DNA of 64,000 bases from Cryptocoryne crispatula var. balansae (lineage: Eukaryota > Streptophyta > Magnoliopsida > Alismatales > Araceae), in contig CM069925.1 in assembly GCA_036172225.1 (NCBI GenBank), forward strand, positions 21,070,225 to 21,134,224. The letters run 5' to 3'. Within the stretch, counting starts at the first letter, position 1, and every line of letters starts with the position of its first letter. A program made the position numbers and the translations under genes. Under the pieces are notes generated by a model. The model was not told the DNA's origin and did no database searches. It was given only the letters and a program-made list of their open reading frames with translations. Of this stretch, positions 1 through 11,490 are shown one piece after another.

Positions 1-1429
1 TGTTTTTTGTGCATTTGGACAAACAAAACAAATGAAAAGACAATTAGAACTAAACAAAGTAGAGTATATGTAAAGAAAATAACATGAAACAGACAACTGA
101 AAGAAAACTGACCAGATTCGAGTTATCACTAACCTCTTTTTTTCTATTTTTGAATTAACAGATTAAAACTAATGTAAAAAATTTAAAAAATAATAGGTGT
201 ATGGAGAATGACAAAATAAAGAGATAAGAAAAAGAACAGAAATTTTTTGACAATGATTGAGAGAGATATGGCCAAATCTGTGTTGTAGAAAAAGCCAAAC
301 AGCAGTCCAGAATCTACCAGGCGCGACTTTGCTTCAGAGCTTGCCACGACCAGTACCAACCTTAGAATTATGTACCATCAATTGAAAACAGAAAAAGACT
401 CAGAGAGGAAGAACTTTACTGTTTATAGCTTGAGAAGCAAACATCCACAAACTACTATAGAAGTTGATGAAGAGAGACCTGGTTGATCACCTATAGATGG
501 GCCTTCCTCTCTCCTAAACTGACTTCTCTCTCTCTAAAAGGTTAAAATTTCACTCTAAAATCACCAAAACGATGAAAGAGGGAGCTTGGACGTCTTGAGC
601 AGCCCAGGGGTCATGTACTAGCCTTTGGAATGACCAGAGGTCACCTCAATTTATAGTAGAACAGTCGACCCAATCCGGCCTAAAAACAGGTGCCTTGCGC
701 CCTGGCCCAGGGCGCATCCGCCCCCACCTGCGGGTGCAAACAATCTAGCCAAAAAAGTCAGTTTGATCCAATAAAAAATTTTGATCTGAACTGGTTGGTG
801 GTAGATTTCTGATCTGAAACCGGTTCCCATGTGCCCCTGACATGGTCATGTGCCTCTGGATGGGGTTGCATGGGCACTTAGGCCAGGGCACATGTGCCCT
901 AGGACTAGGGCCCATGGGACTAGTTTCATGCGTTTGTGTTTTGGAAGCCATTGCAGACACTTCCGAACTTGGAATTCGACATTGTTTATTGCATTGGAAA
1001 GATAACAGGCAGAGGAAGCTTTCTACAATAACGCATCAGTCATCACACTCTCCAAAACTTCAAAATTTTATCCGGAAGTTAGGATAGTGAATGGAAGATC
1101 CGATATTGGTTGAAATGATTCCAACAGCCAACTAAAAAGACATAGCATAAAACAAAACTTATCCGAAACATGAATCTGACCACAACCTTCAATGCATGAT
1201 CATTAGGCATTGGTCACCTAGTCAACTTTTGTGTTTACACGATTTACGCATGGCTTTCGCTTGGAAATTATGGCTTTGTGCAGAAAACTCCAGAAAACAT
1301 TCGATTTCATTCGGCAAAGCTCTAAATCAACATTAAAAGGACCTGAAATAATTCTAAAATCAATAACGCACGTTACCCTATAAAACATGAGTTTTAGGCT
1401 CTAAATTAGGCAAATTTGACATGTCTACA
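1..1429 (-). mobile_element. LTR fragment of a B-like Ty3/gypsy family, cut by the window edge
   Basis: Read on the minus strand, the sequence starting at 1,429 opens TGTAGACATGTCAAATTTG and continues with a TTTAGAGCC block. This closely resembles the start of the LTRs of element B (TGTAGACACGCCAATTTGG...TTTAGAGCTT). The interval is non-coding and carries GC-rich palindromic blocks such as GCGCCCTGGCCCAGGGCGC near 690-710. To its right the pol-like sequence of element C begins at once, so this LTR appears inserted into element C. Its other end lies outside the window, so LTR length, target duplication and solo or paired status cannot be judged. The family assignment rests on the terminal 40 or so bases. 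Confidence 0.6.
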
Positions 1430-1949
1430 ATGACCAGAAAGCACCTGGCCTGGCATACGATTCAGACTATGAGGCACCAATTCATTATTCCATGGATATA
1501 ATCAGCATTCAGCATGATGGTGAGACCAGCAGCTCAATCCCCATCTTTGATGAATTGTCTAGGGATGTTGATTTAGGGCCTTGGTAGTAGCCAAAAGACT
1601 GACACCGAGCCATTTTTATAGCAAGCCTCTACCTCCCCTACATAGGTTGAAGCCCCTCTTAACAAGGAATAACAAGTCGATGACATCGAGTTCATGGACC
1701 TCTAGCCAGCTCTCAAGGAAATTGAAGACGGTGGCCAAGCTATGGTCGACAACCTTCTGGAAATCAACTTGGTGACTCTAGATGACCCTAGGCTGACTTT
1801 TGTCAGTGCCCTCCTCACTGACGAACGAAGAAAGGGACTAGTATAGGCCATTACTTCAAGAGTACAGGGACTACTTTGCTTGGTCCTACTATGAAATGCT
1901 GGGGTTAGTGAGCTGGCAATGCACAATCTAGCCATCTTGCCGATTGTCG

Positions 1950-2811
1950 AACTAGTCAAACAAGCTCAGTGGCAGATGCGTGTTGATATGGAACTCAATG
2001 TCAACATAGAGGTCGACAAGCTTAGGGACATGGATTTCATTGAGCCCTGCACTTGCACCTATCTAGTTTGGCTTGCCAACATTGTCCCTGTTAAGAAAAT
2101 GAATGGGCATATCTTGGTGTGCATTGACTATCGAAACCTGAACAAGGCCTGCCAGAAGGATGACTTTCCTTTGCCAATTCTGGAGAACACGGTGGATGTG
2201 ATCATGGGACACAAGGCTCTATCTTTCATAGACAGATCATCCGGTTACAATTAGAATTTAATGTCAGAGGAGGACAAGAACTTCACGACATTTCATATGC
2301 CCAAGGGAATCTTCAACTACAAATAGATGCCATTCGGTTTGAAGAATGCAGGGGAAATATACCAACAAACCATGTCCAAGATCTTTGATGAGATGTTACA
2401 TGATTTGGTCGAGTGCTACATTGATGACCTTGTCATTAAAACCAAAGGTGAGCTGACAACCTTGGTCACTTAAGAATAGTCTTCGAACTACTGTACCATT
2501 ATAAATTTAAAATAAACTCAATGAAGTGTGCTTTTGGAGTCTTCAAGTTTCTAGGGTTCATTGTCAGGTATCAGGGTATCAAGATTGACTTTGATAAAAT
2601 TAAAGCTACTAGAGATTTGCCTCCGTCTCAAAACATACGGGAGTTGAGGTTTTTTAGGGCAAGATTGCCTATATCCGACACTTTATCGCCAACCTCTTTG
2701 GATGATGCCAGCGCTTCTCTAGGTTGGCCAAGAAGGGAACTCCTTTCATTTGGGATGACAGTTGTCAAGTTTCCCTTGATGGTCTTAAACAGTATCTTCT
2801 TAACATGCTAG
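1950..2811 (+). pseudogene. Element C reverse transcriptase, decayed
   Basis: The translation follows the Ty3/gypsy RT order: an N-terminal block around 1,975-2,080, a catalytic block ending CIDYRNLNKA near 2,125-2,155, DDFPLPILEN, a FIDRSSGYN block, MPFGLKNAG near 2,335 and the active-site motif YIDD at 2,417-2,428. A FLGFIV...GIKIDFDKIKA block follows at 2,550-2,610. The frame is broken by stops just after the SGYN block (TAG at 2,252) and in the YK*MPFGL stretch, and by a frameshift after about 2,430. The substitutions resemble deamination at former CAG codons. The enzyme would have copied element RNA to DNA in the virus-like particle; this copy cannot do so. The style (MRVD...EVDKL, NLNKA, MPFGLKNAG) is that of the Tat lineage. 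Confidence 0.85.
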
Positions 2812-2814
2812 TGT

Positions 2815-3090
2815 TGGGGTACCTATCAAAGGTCACCCCCTGATTCTTTATATCACAACACTTGATGCCTCTCTGGGGGAAATACTCACCCAGTTAAATG
2901 ATGAGGAGAAAGAGAAGCTAATTTACTACCTTAGCAGAAGGTTGGTGGGCCATGAACTCAAGTATTCTCCCATGGAGAAGATGTGGCTCTCCCTAGTCTT
3001 TGCTGCTAAGAAACTCAGGCACTATCTCTTGGCACACAAGATCAACTTGATATCCAAGTTTGATCCACTCAAATACTGTTGAAGTAGCCT
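2815..3090 (+). pseudogene. Element C RNase H domain (first), decayed
   Basis: After the RT, the translation reads ILYITTLDASLGEIL, then KLIYYLSRRL, KYSPMEKMWLSLVFAAKKL and HYLLAHKINLISKFDPLKY. This matches the RNase H that follows RT in Ty3/gypsy pol, including the 'YYLSR...Y...E' pattern. It is separated from the RT by frame changes and ends at a stop after LKY. In an active element this domain removes the RNA strand of the RNA:DNA hybrid. It is clearly a decayed relic. Confidence 0.75.
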
Positions 3091-3329
3091 ATCCCTACAG
3101 GACATTTGGGAAAGTGAGCCCTCATGCTCATGGAGTTTGACATCAACCCCAAAAGGCTATTAAAGTTCAAGGGATGGTAGATTCCTATGCATCCAATTCC
3201 AAAGGACTCCCCTCTCAATCTCTAGTTACAAGATGAGGAGACATTGAGAGAGTTCAAATAAACATAGCAAATCAACATCAAGCACTAGCAACTGTCCTTT
3301 GATGGCACCACCCATGTTGACAGAAGGTT

Positions 3330-3710
3330 TACAGTGAAAGCAAGGCCCTGATCAGGTGCGGGCATTGAGCTTCTTAGTCTTGACGGAGGTGTACATTACG
3401 AGTCATGTTCCCTCTCAGGGATCTATACAAACAATGAAGCTAAGTACGAAGTACTCATCATTGGTCTTGAAATTGCCCTCAATGTGATCTGTTGCATCCA
3501 AGTGTTCAAAGATTCTATGCTGGTGGTACAACAATTGCTGGGCATCTTTGATGTTTGCAAGCCAGAGTTGGTTCCATACCATCCTGCTGCCGTTCATTTG
3601 TCAAAAAAGTCCTATCTTTTTGACATTAAACATGTCAGGAAAAGATAGACTTCTCAGGCTAATGCATTGGCCAAGCTTGCCTCTGTGATCAAGCTTTCAT
3701 CGGATGGGAA
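3330..3710 (+). pseudogene. Element C second (archaeal-type) RNase H, decayed
   Basis: The reading LSLDGGVHYES...SGIYTNNEAKYEVLIIGLEIAL, then DSMLVVQQLLGIFDV, and finally SQANALAKLASV follows the second RNase H of Tat-lineage elements, where the usual pattern is TNNxAEYEALIxGL...DSQLVVxQ...NxxADALAKLAS. Two RNase H domains in series are a hallmark of the Tat clade of plant Ty3/gypsy elements, so this domain fixes the lineage of element C. The acidic positions are partly preserved but a stop (near 3,648) and frame changes break it. Confidence 0.7.
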
Positions 3711-3929
3711 GCTAATGCTTGTTGTCAAGCGCTGGTGACTCCTAGACAAAAGCAGACACGTGGATGTCTTTACCCTGCTGGAGGCCAATTCTATTGAGGA
3801 CAATGAAGATGAACCTGAGACAGTCAATTGGTGATAGCCCATTATCGACTTCAAGAATGGGACTTTTCCTAAAGATCGTGCTCAATGTATATATTTGGCT
3901 TGAAGGGCAGCTTCTTATTAGCTCATTTG

Positions 3930-5125
3930 TGAGGAGTTGTACCATCTTACATCAAAAAAGGAATGGGTTGTCTTTGCCAGGTACATATCCAGGAAAGAAG
4001 CTATCCAAATCATGAGAGAAGTCTATAGTGGGTTGTGTGGTGCTCACCAATCCAGACCTAAAATGAAGATTACGATTAAGTTGAAGGGTTGCTATTGGCC
4101 AATGATGTTCTCTAATTGTGATGAGTTTGCCAAGAGTTTTCATGAGTGCTAGGCCTTCGGTACTATTCCCCAATGTCCACACATGAAGTTGCATCTAACT
4201 ACCCCTACTTGGCCCTTAGTTAAATGGAGAATGGACATAGTTGGACCATTCAAGCCATATTCCCAAGGATCTTGGTTCACCCTAGCCACCACAAATTATT
4301 TATCTAGTTGGGTTGAGGCAATAGCCATCAGGGAAGTCACGGGTGAGATGGTATCTCATTTTGTTTGGCAAAACATCATCTATAGATATGGTGTCCCTAA
4401 CTGGATCATGTCAAACAATAGGACTCCATTTATAAATTAGACAGCCTACAAGATGATAGCTAAGTTTCATAATTATTAGAGGACATCAATTGTATACAAT
4501 TCTTAGGCCAATGGCCTAGCAGAGGCCTTCAACAAGACCTTCTACAAACCTCTGATCAAAGTGGTCAGAAGTAAAAAAATAAACTGGGATGAGAAAATGT
4601 AAAAAGCTCTATGGGTGTATCACACAGTGTACAAGACCCCCACGGGTTGGTCTCCATTCTCCCTAGTGTACGGAAGTGAGGTTGTTGTTCCAACTGAGAT
4701 AGAACTAGCCTCCTATCAGGTTGTCGTCCATCATGGCCACTAAACTGATGAACCAAATGAAATGCACATAAGGTTCATGGAGCTTGAGAAGTTGGAGGGT
4801 GATAGACTCAGGGCATACTAGCATCTCAAGGTTTATCAAGCCCGGATGACTCGAGCTTATGACAGCTAGTCAAAGACAGGGTATTTCAAAAAGGTGACCT
4901 TGTGATGGTTAGACAGAAGGTTTCCATGGCTGGTCGTCCTATAAACAAGTTTCTTCTAAACTGGTTAGGCCCATACATTGTTGATCAGGTCTTTAAAGGC
5001 AGAGCTTATGCGGTAGTAGACAGCAAGGGGTAAACTACTTTGCCACTACTCAATAGCAAACATCTCAAAAGATACTATGCTCCTGACTATGAGTTCTATG
5101 CGGGCGCCATCAACAACATAATTTG
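3930..5125 (+). pseudogene. Element C integrase, decayed
   Basis: An HHCC-type zinc-binding region (EVYSGLCGAHQSRPKM...GCYWPMMFSNCDEFAKSFHEC) is followed by the core WRMDIVGPFKPYSQGS, TNYLSSWVEAI and a degenerate second-aspartate block reading IMSNNRTPF, where families normally have TDNG; the catalytic Asp is replaced by Asn. The third block reads ANGLAEAFNKT with the Glu kept. The C-terminal region (YKTPTGWSPFSLVYGSEVVVPTEIELAS) is recognisable to about 4,740, and fragments continue to about 5,125. At least eight stops lie in it. It is a dead copy of the enzyme that joins element DNA to the chromosome. Confidence 0.8.
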
Positions 5126-5146
5126 AGTTTTTTTATTGCTTCTCTA

Positions 5147-5176
<30 letters not shown>
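5147..5176. repeat. (AAT)10 microsatellite
   Basis: Ten perfect AAT units directly follow the decayed end of the element C pol region. Confidence 0.95.
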
Positions 5177-5177
<1 letters not shown>

Positions 5178-5224
5178 GGCTAAAAATATGACCGAACACC
5201 ATGGGTGACTAAGGGTAAAAATGT

Positions 5225-5350
5225 TAAAACATTTAGTCAAGGTGAAAACCTACAAAGGCACCTTGGGCAAAATTGGATAACCCTGCTATGTGAAAATCTT
5301 GCAATGGGGTGCACAGATAAAATTGAAAAGGGGATAGTTTGTGTGAAAAC
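5225..5350 (+). repeat. Diverged 120-bp block, copy 1
   Basis: Carries GGTGAAAACCTACAAAGGCA, then a GGGCAAAATTGGATAACCCTG phase and GTGCACAGATAAAA. The same phrases return in order at 7,555-7,680, close to the 3' LTR. Function unknown; both copies sit in the 3' non-coding part of element C. Confidence 0.6.
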
Positions 5351-6099
5351 TCCACAAAAGAAGGTTAATATAAAAATAAAAAATCAATCAACTAGGGCAA
5401 GCCCCCAACCTAACAAGGTCAGTGGGTTCATACCTCAAATTTTATTAGGGAGGAGGTCCAAGTTGCCAATGACAAAAAGGCTCCCATAGGCTCATCTATC
5501 TTGTAGTATAAATATGCTAGGGGGACCATACATGAAAGCGATGAGGAAGACCACCTCCTGCCTATAAAATTTAAGGGAAATTCTTACACTCTAGTTTGGA
5601 TGGGACAAAGGGTGAAATCCTGTTTTGCTCTCACACATCCTTGCCATTTTAGTCTCTCTATTGACTATGGCAATCCTACCATCTTGATCATTCTGATCCC
5701 GATGGCCTATAAAAAAATTATTTGGTCTTGGCTATTTAGTCTACATGGCCAACAACAAACCTTCCCCAGTCCTTGGCCATTTAACCCACATGGCCTCCTA
5801 AAAGCTCATAATGTCATGACCCTCCTGGTCTGTGTAGTTTTGAAGCTTATTCCAATCTTCAAACTCATACCATCCTAACCGTTTCGGTCTGGTTGGTCCA
5901 CTAACCTCCATGTTGTCCTGACCACTCCAGTCCTGACAACCTAAAAAAATCATACATCATCTTCAACACCTTCACCGTCCTGACCATGTTGGTTCAAGAT
6001 GACCTGAAACCCTCACTACCTTGATCACTCCAATCATAATGGTCTACACAACCCGCAGCCTTGACCATTCATTCTTTTAGCTCCAAAAAAGTCTATTAC

Positions 6100-6790
6100 G
6101 AATGCCTCTTTGGCTTAAATAGCCTCCCTATTGCTACCCTTTGAGCGAACCCTTGAAATTAGTCTTTTGGTCACCTTCTTCAAACACATTTGAGGCCCCC
6201 TATTTTCCCCTTTGTGGTTCCCATGCCTACCCCTTGTGTAAATCTTCTCAAATTCAGCTCCTTTTGAGGCTCCCATTCATCCCTTTGTGGTACTTTATTC
6301 TTGCCCTTTGTGCAAGCAATCCAAAAAAAATCCAATCTTTTTAGGGTTTTCTTATTTGCTTTTTTTGTGTCTTTTTATAGCTTCCATTCGTGAAGGCTTT
6401 TCCTAAAAATCCAGCCCCTTTGAGGCTCCCTACTCATCCATTCTGAGGCTCCCTTCTGGTCCCTTTATGACCTCTTCATACTAGCTTTTTTTTAAAATCC
6501 ACCCCTTTGCAGTTCCCCATTGTCTCTTTGTGGCCTCCTATTGCAAGCTCTCCTTAAAAATCAACCCCTTTAAGATTTTATACTCACCCTATTGAGGATC
6601 CTTACCAGCCCCTTGTGGCCCTTTACTGTTGCCCTTCGAGCAAGTTGTTTCTAAAACGACAATTCCTTTGAGACTCCTCGCTTGCCCCTTTAGGACCTTT
6701 GTTTCTACCTTTAGTGTAGTTCTTTCAAAAAAATAAGCTTTTTATGGCTCCTTGTTGACTCCTTTGTGGTCCTCAGACTTTGCCCTATAC
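6100..6790 (+). repeat. Loose tandem of 'CCCCTTTGAGGCTCCC' phrases
   Basis: Phrases of the type CCCCTTTGAGGCTCCC, CCCTTTGTGGTNC and TTGCCCTTTGTGCAAG recur about every 90-110 bp with many substitutions. The period is irregular, so this is an old, eroded tandem. It is not coding. Confidence 0.5.
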
Positions 6791-6839
6791 GCAAGGTTGA
6801 AACCCCTCTATGTTGCTTTTAATCAACCTTTATCAAACC

Positions 6840-7340
6840 CCATACCAAGTTGCCTTCTACACTTGGATTGGTCTCATTTTAATTGAAACTTTCTTTGTGT
6901 TAGTTTCAAAATCAGACCCCCATACCTAGTTGCTTCCTACACTTGGATTGGTCTTACCTTTACTAAAACTCTCTTTATGTCAATTTCAAAATTCAACCCT
7001 CATATTGAGTTGCTTTTTTGCACTCGGATTGGTCTTATCTCAATTGAAACTCTCTCTATGTTAGTTTCACAATTTCACTCTCATGCTAGGATGCCTTTCG
7101 TATTTGGATTGGTCTTGTCATATTTAAAACCCCTTTGTGTTGGATTCAGAATTAGACCCCCATGCCAAATTGCCTCTCGCACTTGAATTGGTCTTATCAT
7201 ATTTGAAACCCCTTTTACATTGGTTTCTTTATTCTAAACCCCTTTTTGCTAGTTTTCCATTTGAAACTCCCTTGTGTTAGTTTCAGGATTAGTCCCTCAT
7301 GCCAAGCTGCATTTTGCACTTGGATTGATTTTACTCTTTT
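6840..7340 (+). repeat. Tandem repeat, about 80-bp unit, five or more copies
   Basis: The phrase ACTTGGATTGGTCTTA or a close variant recurs near 6,861, 6,941, 7,021, 7,101 and 7,181, with a weaker copy near 7,319. Each copy is followed by a 'TTGAAACTC..TTTGTGTTAGTTTCA' segment and a 'CCCCCATGCCNAGTTGC' segment. It lies in the 3' non-coding region of element C. Confidence 0.75.
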
Positions 7341-7554
7341 AAGGAACCCTTTTATATTGGTTTTCTCACTCACTTAGTTGAGGCCTCCTAATTGGTTTCA
7401 CAACTTCGGTTGAACCCCGTTGTCGAGTTACCACTAATCTCAACCAAGTTCATTTTTATTGCATACGGCTTGAGGAAAGCCTTAATTCTCTATACAAAAG
7501 AGAGAAAAGAGAGATGATAAAAATAAAGAGAAAGAAAAAATAAAAAGAAAACCT

Positions 7555-7680
7555 AGCTAGAGTGAAAACCTAAAAAGGCACTCTAAGCAAAATCGGGTGA
7601 CCCTGCTACATGAAAACCTCTCTGGAGGTGCATAGGCAAAACACTAAGGGGGAAGGTCCGGGGGAAAATCTTGGAAGGGA
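7555..7680 (+). repeat. Diverged 120-bp block, copy 2
   Basis: Carries AGTGAAAACCTAAAAAGGCA, GTGACCCTGCTACATGAAAA and GTGCATAGGCAAAA in the same order as the block at 5,225-5,350, about 2.3 kb upstream. Confidence 0.6.
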
Positions 7681-7975
7681 CAGTCAGATCAGTAAAAAAA
7701 CAACAAAAAACAAAACAAAAGAGCAGTTGAATCAAAGAGCTGACAACATCTGATGCGAAAAAAGATTAAATCCTGTTGAATGTAAGATAGGAAACCAAAA
7801 AAAGAAGCCAGGTCTGGCCATGTATAAGGGCCCAAGCCCTTCACAGTCTTGAAGAAATTTATACAGCAGAGGCAGTGCATGGATTTCTAAGGATGGAGCT
7901 AAACAAAAGTTGAACACCAACTCACAAGGTCAGTCCCTGCTCAACTCCTGTGTCTCCCATCTCTAAGACACCACC

Positions 7976-7988
7976 CGTGGGGGGCATT
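7976..7988 (+). promoter_or_regulatory. Putative polypurine tract of element C
   Basis: CGTGGGGGGCATT directly precedes the LTR start TGTTGGTGCC at 7,989. A G-rich purine run in this position normally primes plus-strand DNA synthesis. The CATT at its 3' end makes it imperfect. Confidence 0.5.
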
Positions 7989-9194
7989 TGTTGGTGCCAA
8001 AATTTTCCATTCAACTTGCTTAATACAGATTTGAGCAATGCCAAAGCCGGTCAAAAAATACAACCTAGATTCGATAAAATAAAAACTAGATAATATAAAT
8101 AGGCTTTGGAAATGCCTCAGCGTGTCTTGATAAACTAGAAATTTCCAAGATAAAAGCTCATAGCATAGCCCTAGTCGAGAGCTTCGCAATGGTGCCCAAA
8201 ACATAGAAAATGGACACTAGAAGGGCGAAATGACCATTTGCCCCTGACACTTCGGGACAAGTCAGGACTCTATCAAGAAAATTCAACTTCACCATATTGG
8301 CAATACTAGATAGAGCTGAAAAATGCTCAAAATGGATTGAAAATCTAATCACTAGTTGAAAAGTTATTCAATAAACATCAAATTTGGCCAAAGTCTGTGA
8401 TAAATCACACTAGAGGCATGATGGTCCAGATAATTTTTAGATCATCCTACAGGCTAAAAATTTTAATTTCTTGATCCATGACTTTAGTCTCTGGAATATT
8501 AATGCATTGAAATTGAAATTTGGCGAATGGGAGAATTTAATTGCACTCAATTATAGTTTCCAACCTTATCAACAACTGAGATGACATCGATTGGGAAAAT
8601 CGGCAAAATTAGAAGGTTTGATGCAATTCAGGGCATGATGGTCACACATCTTGATGGTGCACAAGAACAAAGGTCATTAGATCTTATTCCATAATTTTGG
8701 ATTAATTCAAGGTGTGTTTAATTAATTTTGATTAGAATTAACTATTGCCATCCGATTGGGAGCATTTGCATCAACGAACCAAATTAATCTTCATCCTTGT
8801 GCATCCAACACCTGATCTTTGACTGAACCACCCTATCCTCACTTGGTTTTTGTGCAATTCAGCCTTTCCCACACTTCATTTCTAGTTGGAATTTTTCTAG
8901 GTAAAGACTTTTTCATAAGATAGGACTCTTACCTTCTCATCCTATCTTTAGCTTATCATTATCTCCTTGAAGACTATCTTCACCTTAACTTAACATTATC
9001 TTTCAAATGTTATCCTTACCCATCAGATGGCCATCATTTGGCTGAACATCAGCTTCTTTCTTGCTACTATGTGTGCAAGATCCCTGACAAAGTAGGAGCA
9101 GGTGCGCCATCTTCTTAGCTTGTACATACATCCAGCTGATGAGATATCTTCTTGCACAAGGACTCCTCCTAAAGTAGACATCTTTTGGCATTTA
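7989..9194 (+). repeat. LTR C, first segment (3' LTR of element C)
   Basis: Begins TGTTGGTGCCAAAATTTTCC. It is the reverse-complement match of the upper end of the solo LTR at 26,287-30,631: shared phrases include the GAGCAATGCCAAAG region near the start and the GATGGCCATC region near 9,030. It breaks off at 9,194 where the copia 5' LTR begins; the sequence continues at 32,374. Non-coding. Confidence 0.8.
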
Positions 9195-9962
9195 AGATAG
9201 AAATATATGCCCTACAAGCCAATCATATATGATATAATTAAGCATTTCTAGGAATATCTCATTCAATTAAATAGGTAAAACTTTCTTACTAGCTTTTATT
9301 AGAAGTGTATATCGTAATGAAATCCTCGATCACATGCAATGATGATTGAATCATGATGAGATCATGATAATGAGATCGATCATCTAGAGGTATGTGATCT
9401 AAATGTTCCTAGTCATAGGATCCTTTAGACGGGACATCAAGAATCCGGATAGACTAGTGTGTGTGATGTCTTCTCATGTGATGAGAATGACCGATCTCAT
9501 TGGTCATCAGTGTGGGGACACTGAGATACACACACAGGTGCTCATTACTGGAATGAGTTCACTAAATTGACTAATTTAGAAAAAAACCTGATCGGTATCT
9601 TACCGAACTGTCTATCAGATTATTCTTACATCTCAATAACATGGTTGGATCTTTGATCTGACTCACCAAAGATGTCTTATCGGATGTATCTTGTACTTTG
9701 ATTATTGACTTATGGATCACCATTTTGATGGTCCAGTATAGTTGATGTATTGGGTGCAAGAGAAACCCGATGGAGGCAATTGAGTGGACAACAAGGGATC
9801 GTTCACTCTCGGTAGGAGAGAGAGAATGTCCTATGGGATATTATTCTAAATCATTGGCCAAGGTACTTAGGATAATTGGAAAAGGAGTTTTTCAATTGAT
9901 CTAAATCTGAGTACAAGATCCCATAGAGTTGGAATATTTAGGGGTTGACAGTCAGTGCCGAA
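9195..9962 (+). repeat. Copia 5' LTR, first segment
   Basis: Matches 31,491-32,240 of the 3' LTR almost base for base over long stretches, for example the CACATGCARTGATGATTGAA block and the TAGGAGAGAGAGAATGTCC block. It is interrupted at 9,962 by gypsy element A. The rest of the LTR follows element A at 21,897. Confidence 0.85.
9958..9962. repeat. Target site duplication of element A, left copy (CCGAA)
   Basis: CCGAA precedes the element A LTR start and recurs at 21,892-21,896. The empty site, with a single GCCGAACTCC, is visible in the copia 3' LTR near 32,250. Confidence 0.9.
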
Positions 9963-10209
9963 TGTAGACACGTAATTTTGGCCTAGTTGGAGAGCTTAAA
10001 TTCTTGTTTTCGTGAAGTATATTTGAGTAACCTTTCGAGGGAACCAAGTTTTCCGGAAAAATCAAGTTTTTCGGCACATTTCGAAGTAGATTGATGGGGC
10101 GTTGACCAGGTCAACGCGCCCTGCTTATAGGGCACCAGGCCCCCTATAAATGGGTGCCAGGCGCCCCATCGATGGGGCACCTCGCATCCGTCCGACTGAC
10201 TAGACAGGT

Positions 10210-10612
10210 TGATGGGACAGTTCTGCAGATAAAGTTGCCCTCTTCTTGCCTATAAAAGGACCCCCATTTGTAGGCTTTAGGAGAGACCAAGGGCGTCCCT
10301 CACCTCCTCTCATCCACCACTACACATCCCAAGCCTTGCAAACCCTCTCAAAGCTCTCAAACCGTCCCAAAATCATCTCCCAAAACCCAAAAAAATCATA
10401 GTTGCTTCTTGAAGGGATATTCCAGCAGAATGAAGTTGCCCTCTTTTGTGCTGTAAAAAGACCCCCATATGGAGGTTTTTGGACACCCCAAGTCTGTCTC
10501 CCACCTCATCTCATCCACCACTACGAATATAAGCCTTCATAGCACCCTCTCAAGCCCTTAGATTATCCCAAAAGCCTTCCCCAAAAACCCAAAAACCTGC
10601 AGTTTCCTTCTT
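10210..10612 (+). repeat. Tandem duplication of the LTR A promoter zone (about 203 bp x 2)
   Basis: The series 'AAGTTGCCCTCTT..., GACCCCCAT, ...CACCTC.TCTCATCCACCACTAC, ...CAAAA.CC.TCCCCAAAAACC' occurs twice, offset by about 203 bp. Only the first copy keeps a clean TATAAAAG; the second reads CTGTAAAAAGACC. The duplication is also present in the 3' LTR (about 20,630-21,035), so it predates this insertion. Confidence 0.75.
10251..10258 (+). promoter_or_regulatory. TATA box of LTR A
   Basis: TATAAAAG in the sequence CTTGCCTATAAAAGGACCC, followed by a C-rich, CT-rich leader; the equivalent in the 3' LTR is at 20,666. This is the likely start region of the genomic RNA. Confidence 0.65.
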
Positions 10613-11472
10613 CAGAAATATGATTTTTCTCCAACTTTGAGGGCCTTTATACTCTATTTCTCTTACATATAGTTCCAAAACACTCTTCCATTAGCTTTAC
10701 TTGAGTATTGTATGCTTGAAAAAGTCCTTTTTCCATCTTGGAGGTCTTTCTACACTCCGGGGCGACGCCGCGAAGAAGGGAAGAAAATCTGCTGAAGCCA
10801 GTCCCTGGTGCCCTATAAATAGGGCGCTTTGACTTTGGTCAACGCGCCCCATCAAGGGGACACCCGCAGCAAGCGCCCCATATATGGGGCACTAGCAGTG
10901 CACCCCATTTTGCATTTTTTTGAGTTTATTTACCTTTACGGTCGATCCTTTACTCCCCCCTTTCATTTTAACTCTCATTAACATGTCATTTAGCATATAT
11001 TGAACCACTCATTTGCATTTTCATGCATATCTAAACCTTCTAAATAAGGGGTTGGGATTTAGTCTCAATCCGATTAGTCTCTTTTCTTTTGCATGTTTGA
11101 ATTCAAATTTGAGCACGATACTATGCTTTCATTAGAACTAATGAACCTTTCACTTGTTTCTATGTTTTCTTATGGACATTTTTAGGTAAATTCGATTGAG
11201 GCATAGCTTCAACCGGATCGAAGACAAAGGACTCACTAAGCTCTCTTCTTTCGGCTGCCGGGAGAGGAGAAGTCGCAACCCAACAATCTCCCCGCTTCCA
11301 AAGGTACGACGGTCATTTCTCTATTTCATTTCTTTTCATTCTACTATATTTTGGAGCCTTTGGCTCCTGGCGACCACACCCACTAACATCCCATCCACCA
11401 AGTCACCAAAGCAAGCGTAGGGGCCGGAAGAGGGAGATCCGCGGATGTCCCATTTCGGGTGCTTACACCTTT

Positions 11473-11490
11473 TGGAGACCACGGTGGGAC
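11473..11490 (+). promoter_or_regulatory. Primer-binding site of element A
   Basis: TGGAGACCACGGTGGGAC begins five bases after the 5' LTR. Element B has TGGCGACCACGGTGGGAC in the same place. From memory, the complement fits the 3' end of a plant tRNA-Arg, the primer class known for Tat/Ogre elements; element A has one mismatch near the CCA end. Confidence 0.75.

Larger units (their letters stand above)
5126..7975 (+). other. Element C 3' non-coding region
   Basis: About 2.85 kb between the end of pol and the 3' LTR, with no credible coding sequence. It holds a trinucleotide tract, two diverged copies of a 120-bp block (5,225-5,350 and 7,555-7,680), a zone of loosely repeated 'cccctttgaggctccc' phrases and a clearer tandem of about 80-bp units. 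Long repeat-rich 3' regions are normal for Tat/Ogre elements. Confidence 0.65.
9963..11467 (+). repeat. Element A 5' LTR (1,505 bp)
   Basis: Starts TGTAGACACGTAATTTTGG and ends GGGTGCTTACA. It is highly similar to the 3' LTR at 20,404-21,891. The upstream part is rich in GC palindromes around GCGCCCC/GGGGCGC. A TATA box lies at 10,251. The promoter zone is duplicated in tandem (about 10,210-10,610). Confidence 0.92.

Noticed and set aside
7989..9194. Treating this block and 29,400-30,631 as a pair of terminal inverted repeats of one DNA transposon.
   Set aside because: Each is the start of an LTR that continues into further matching sequence, and a copia LTR and gypsy element lie between in an order that only nested insertion explains.
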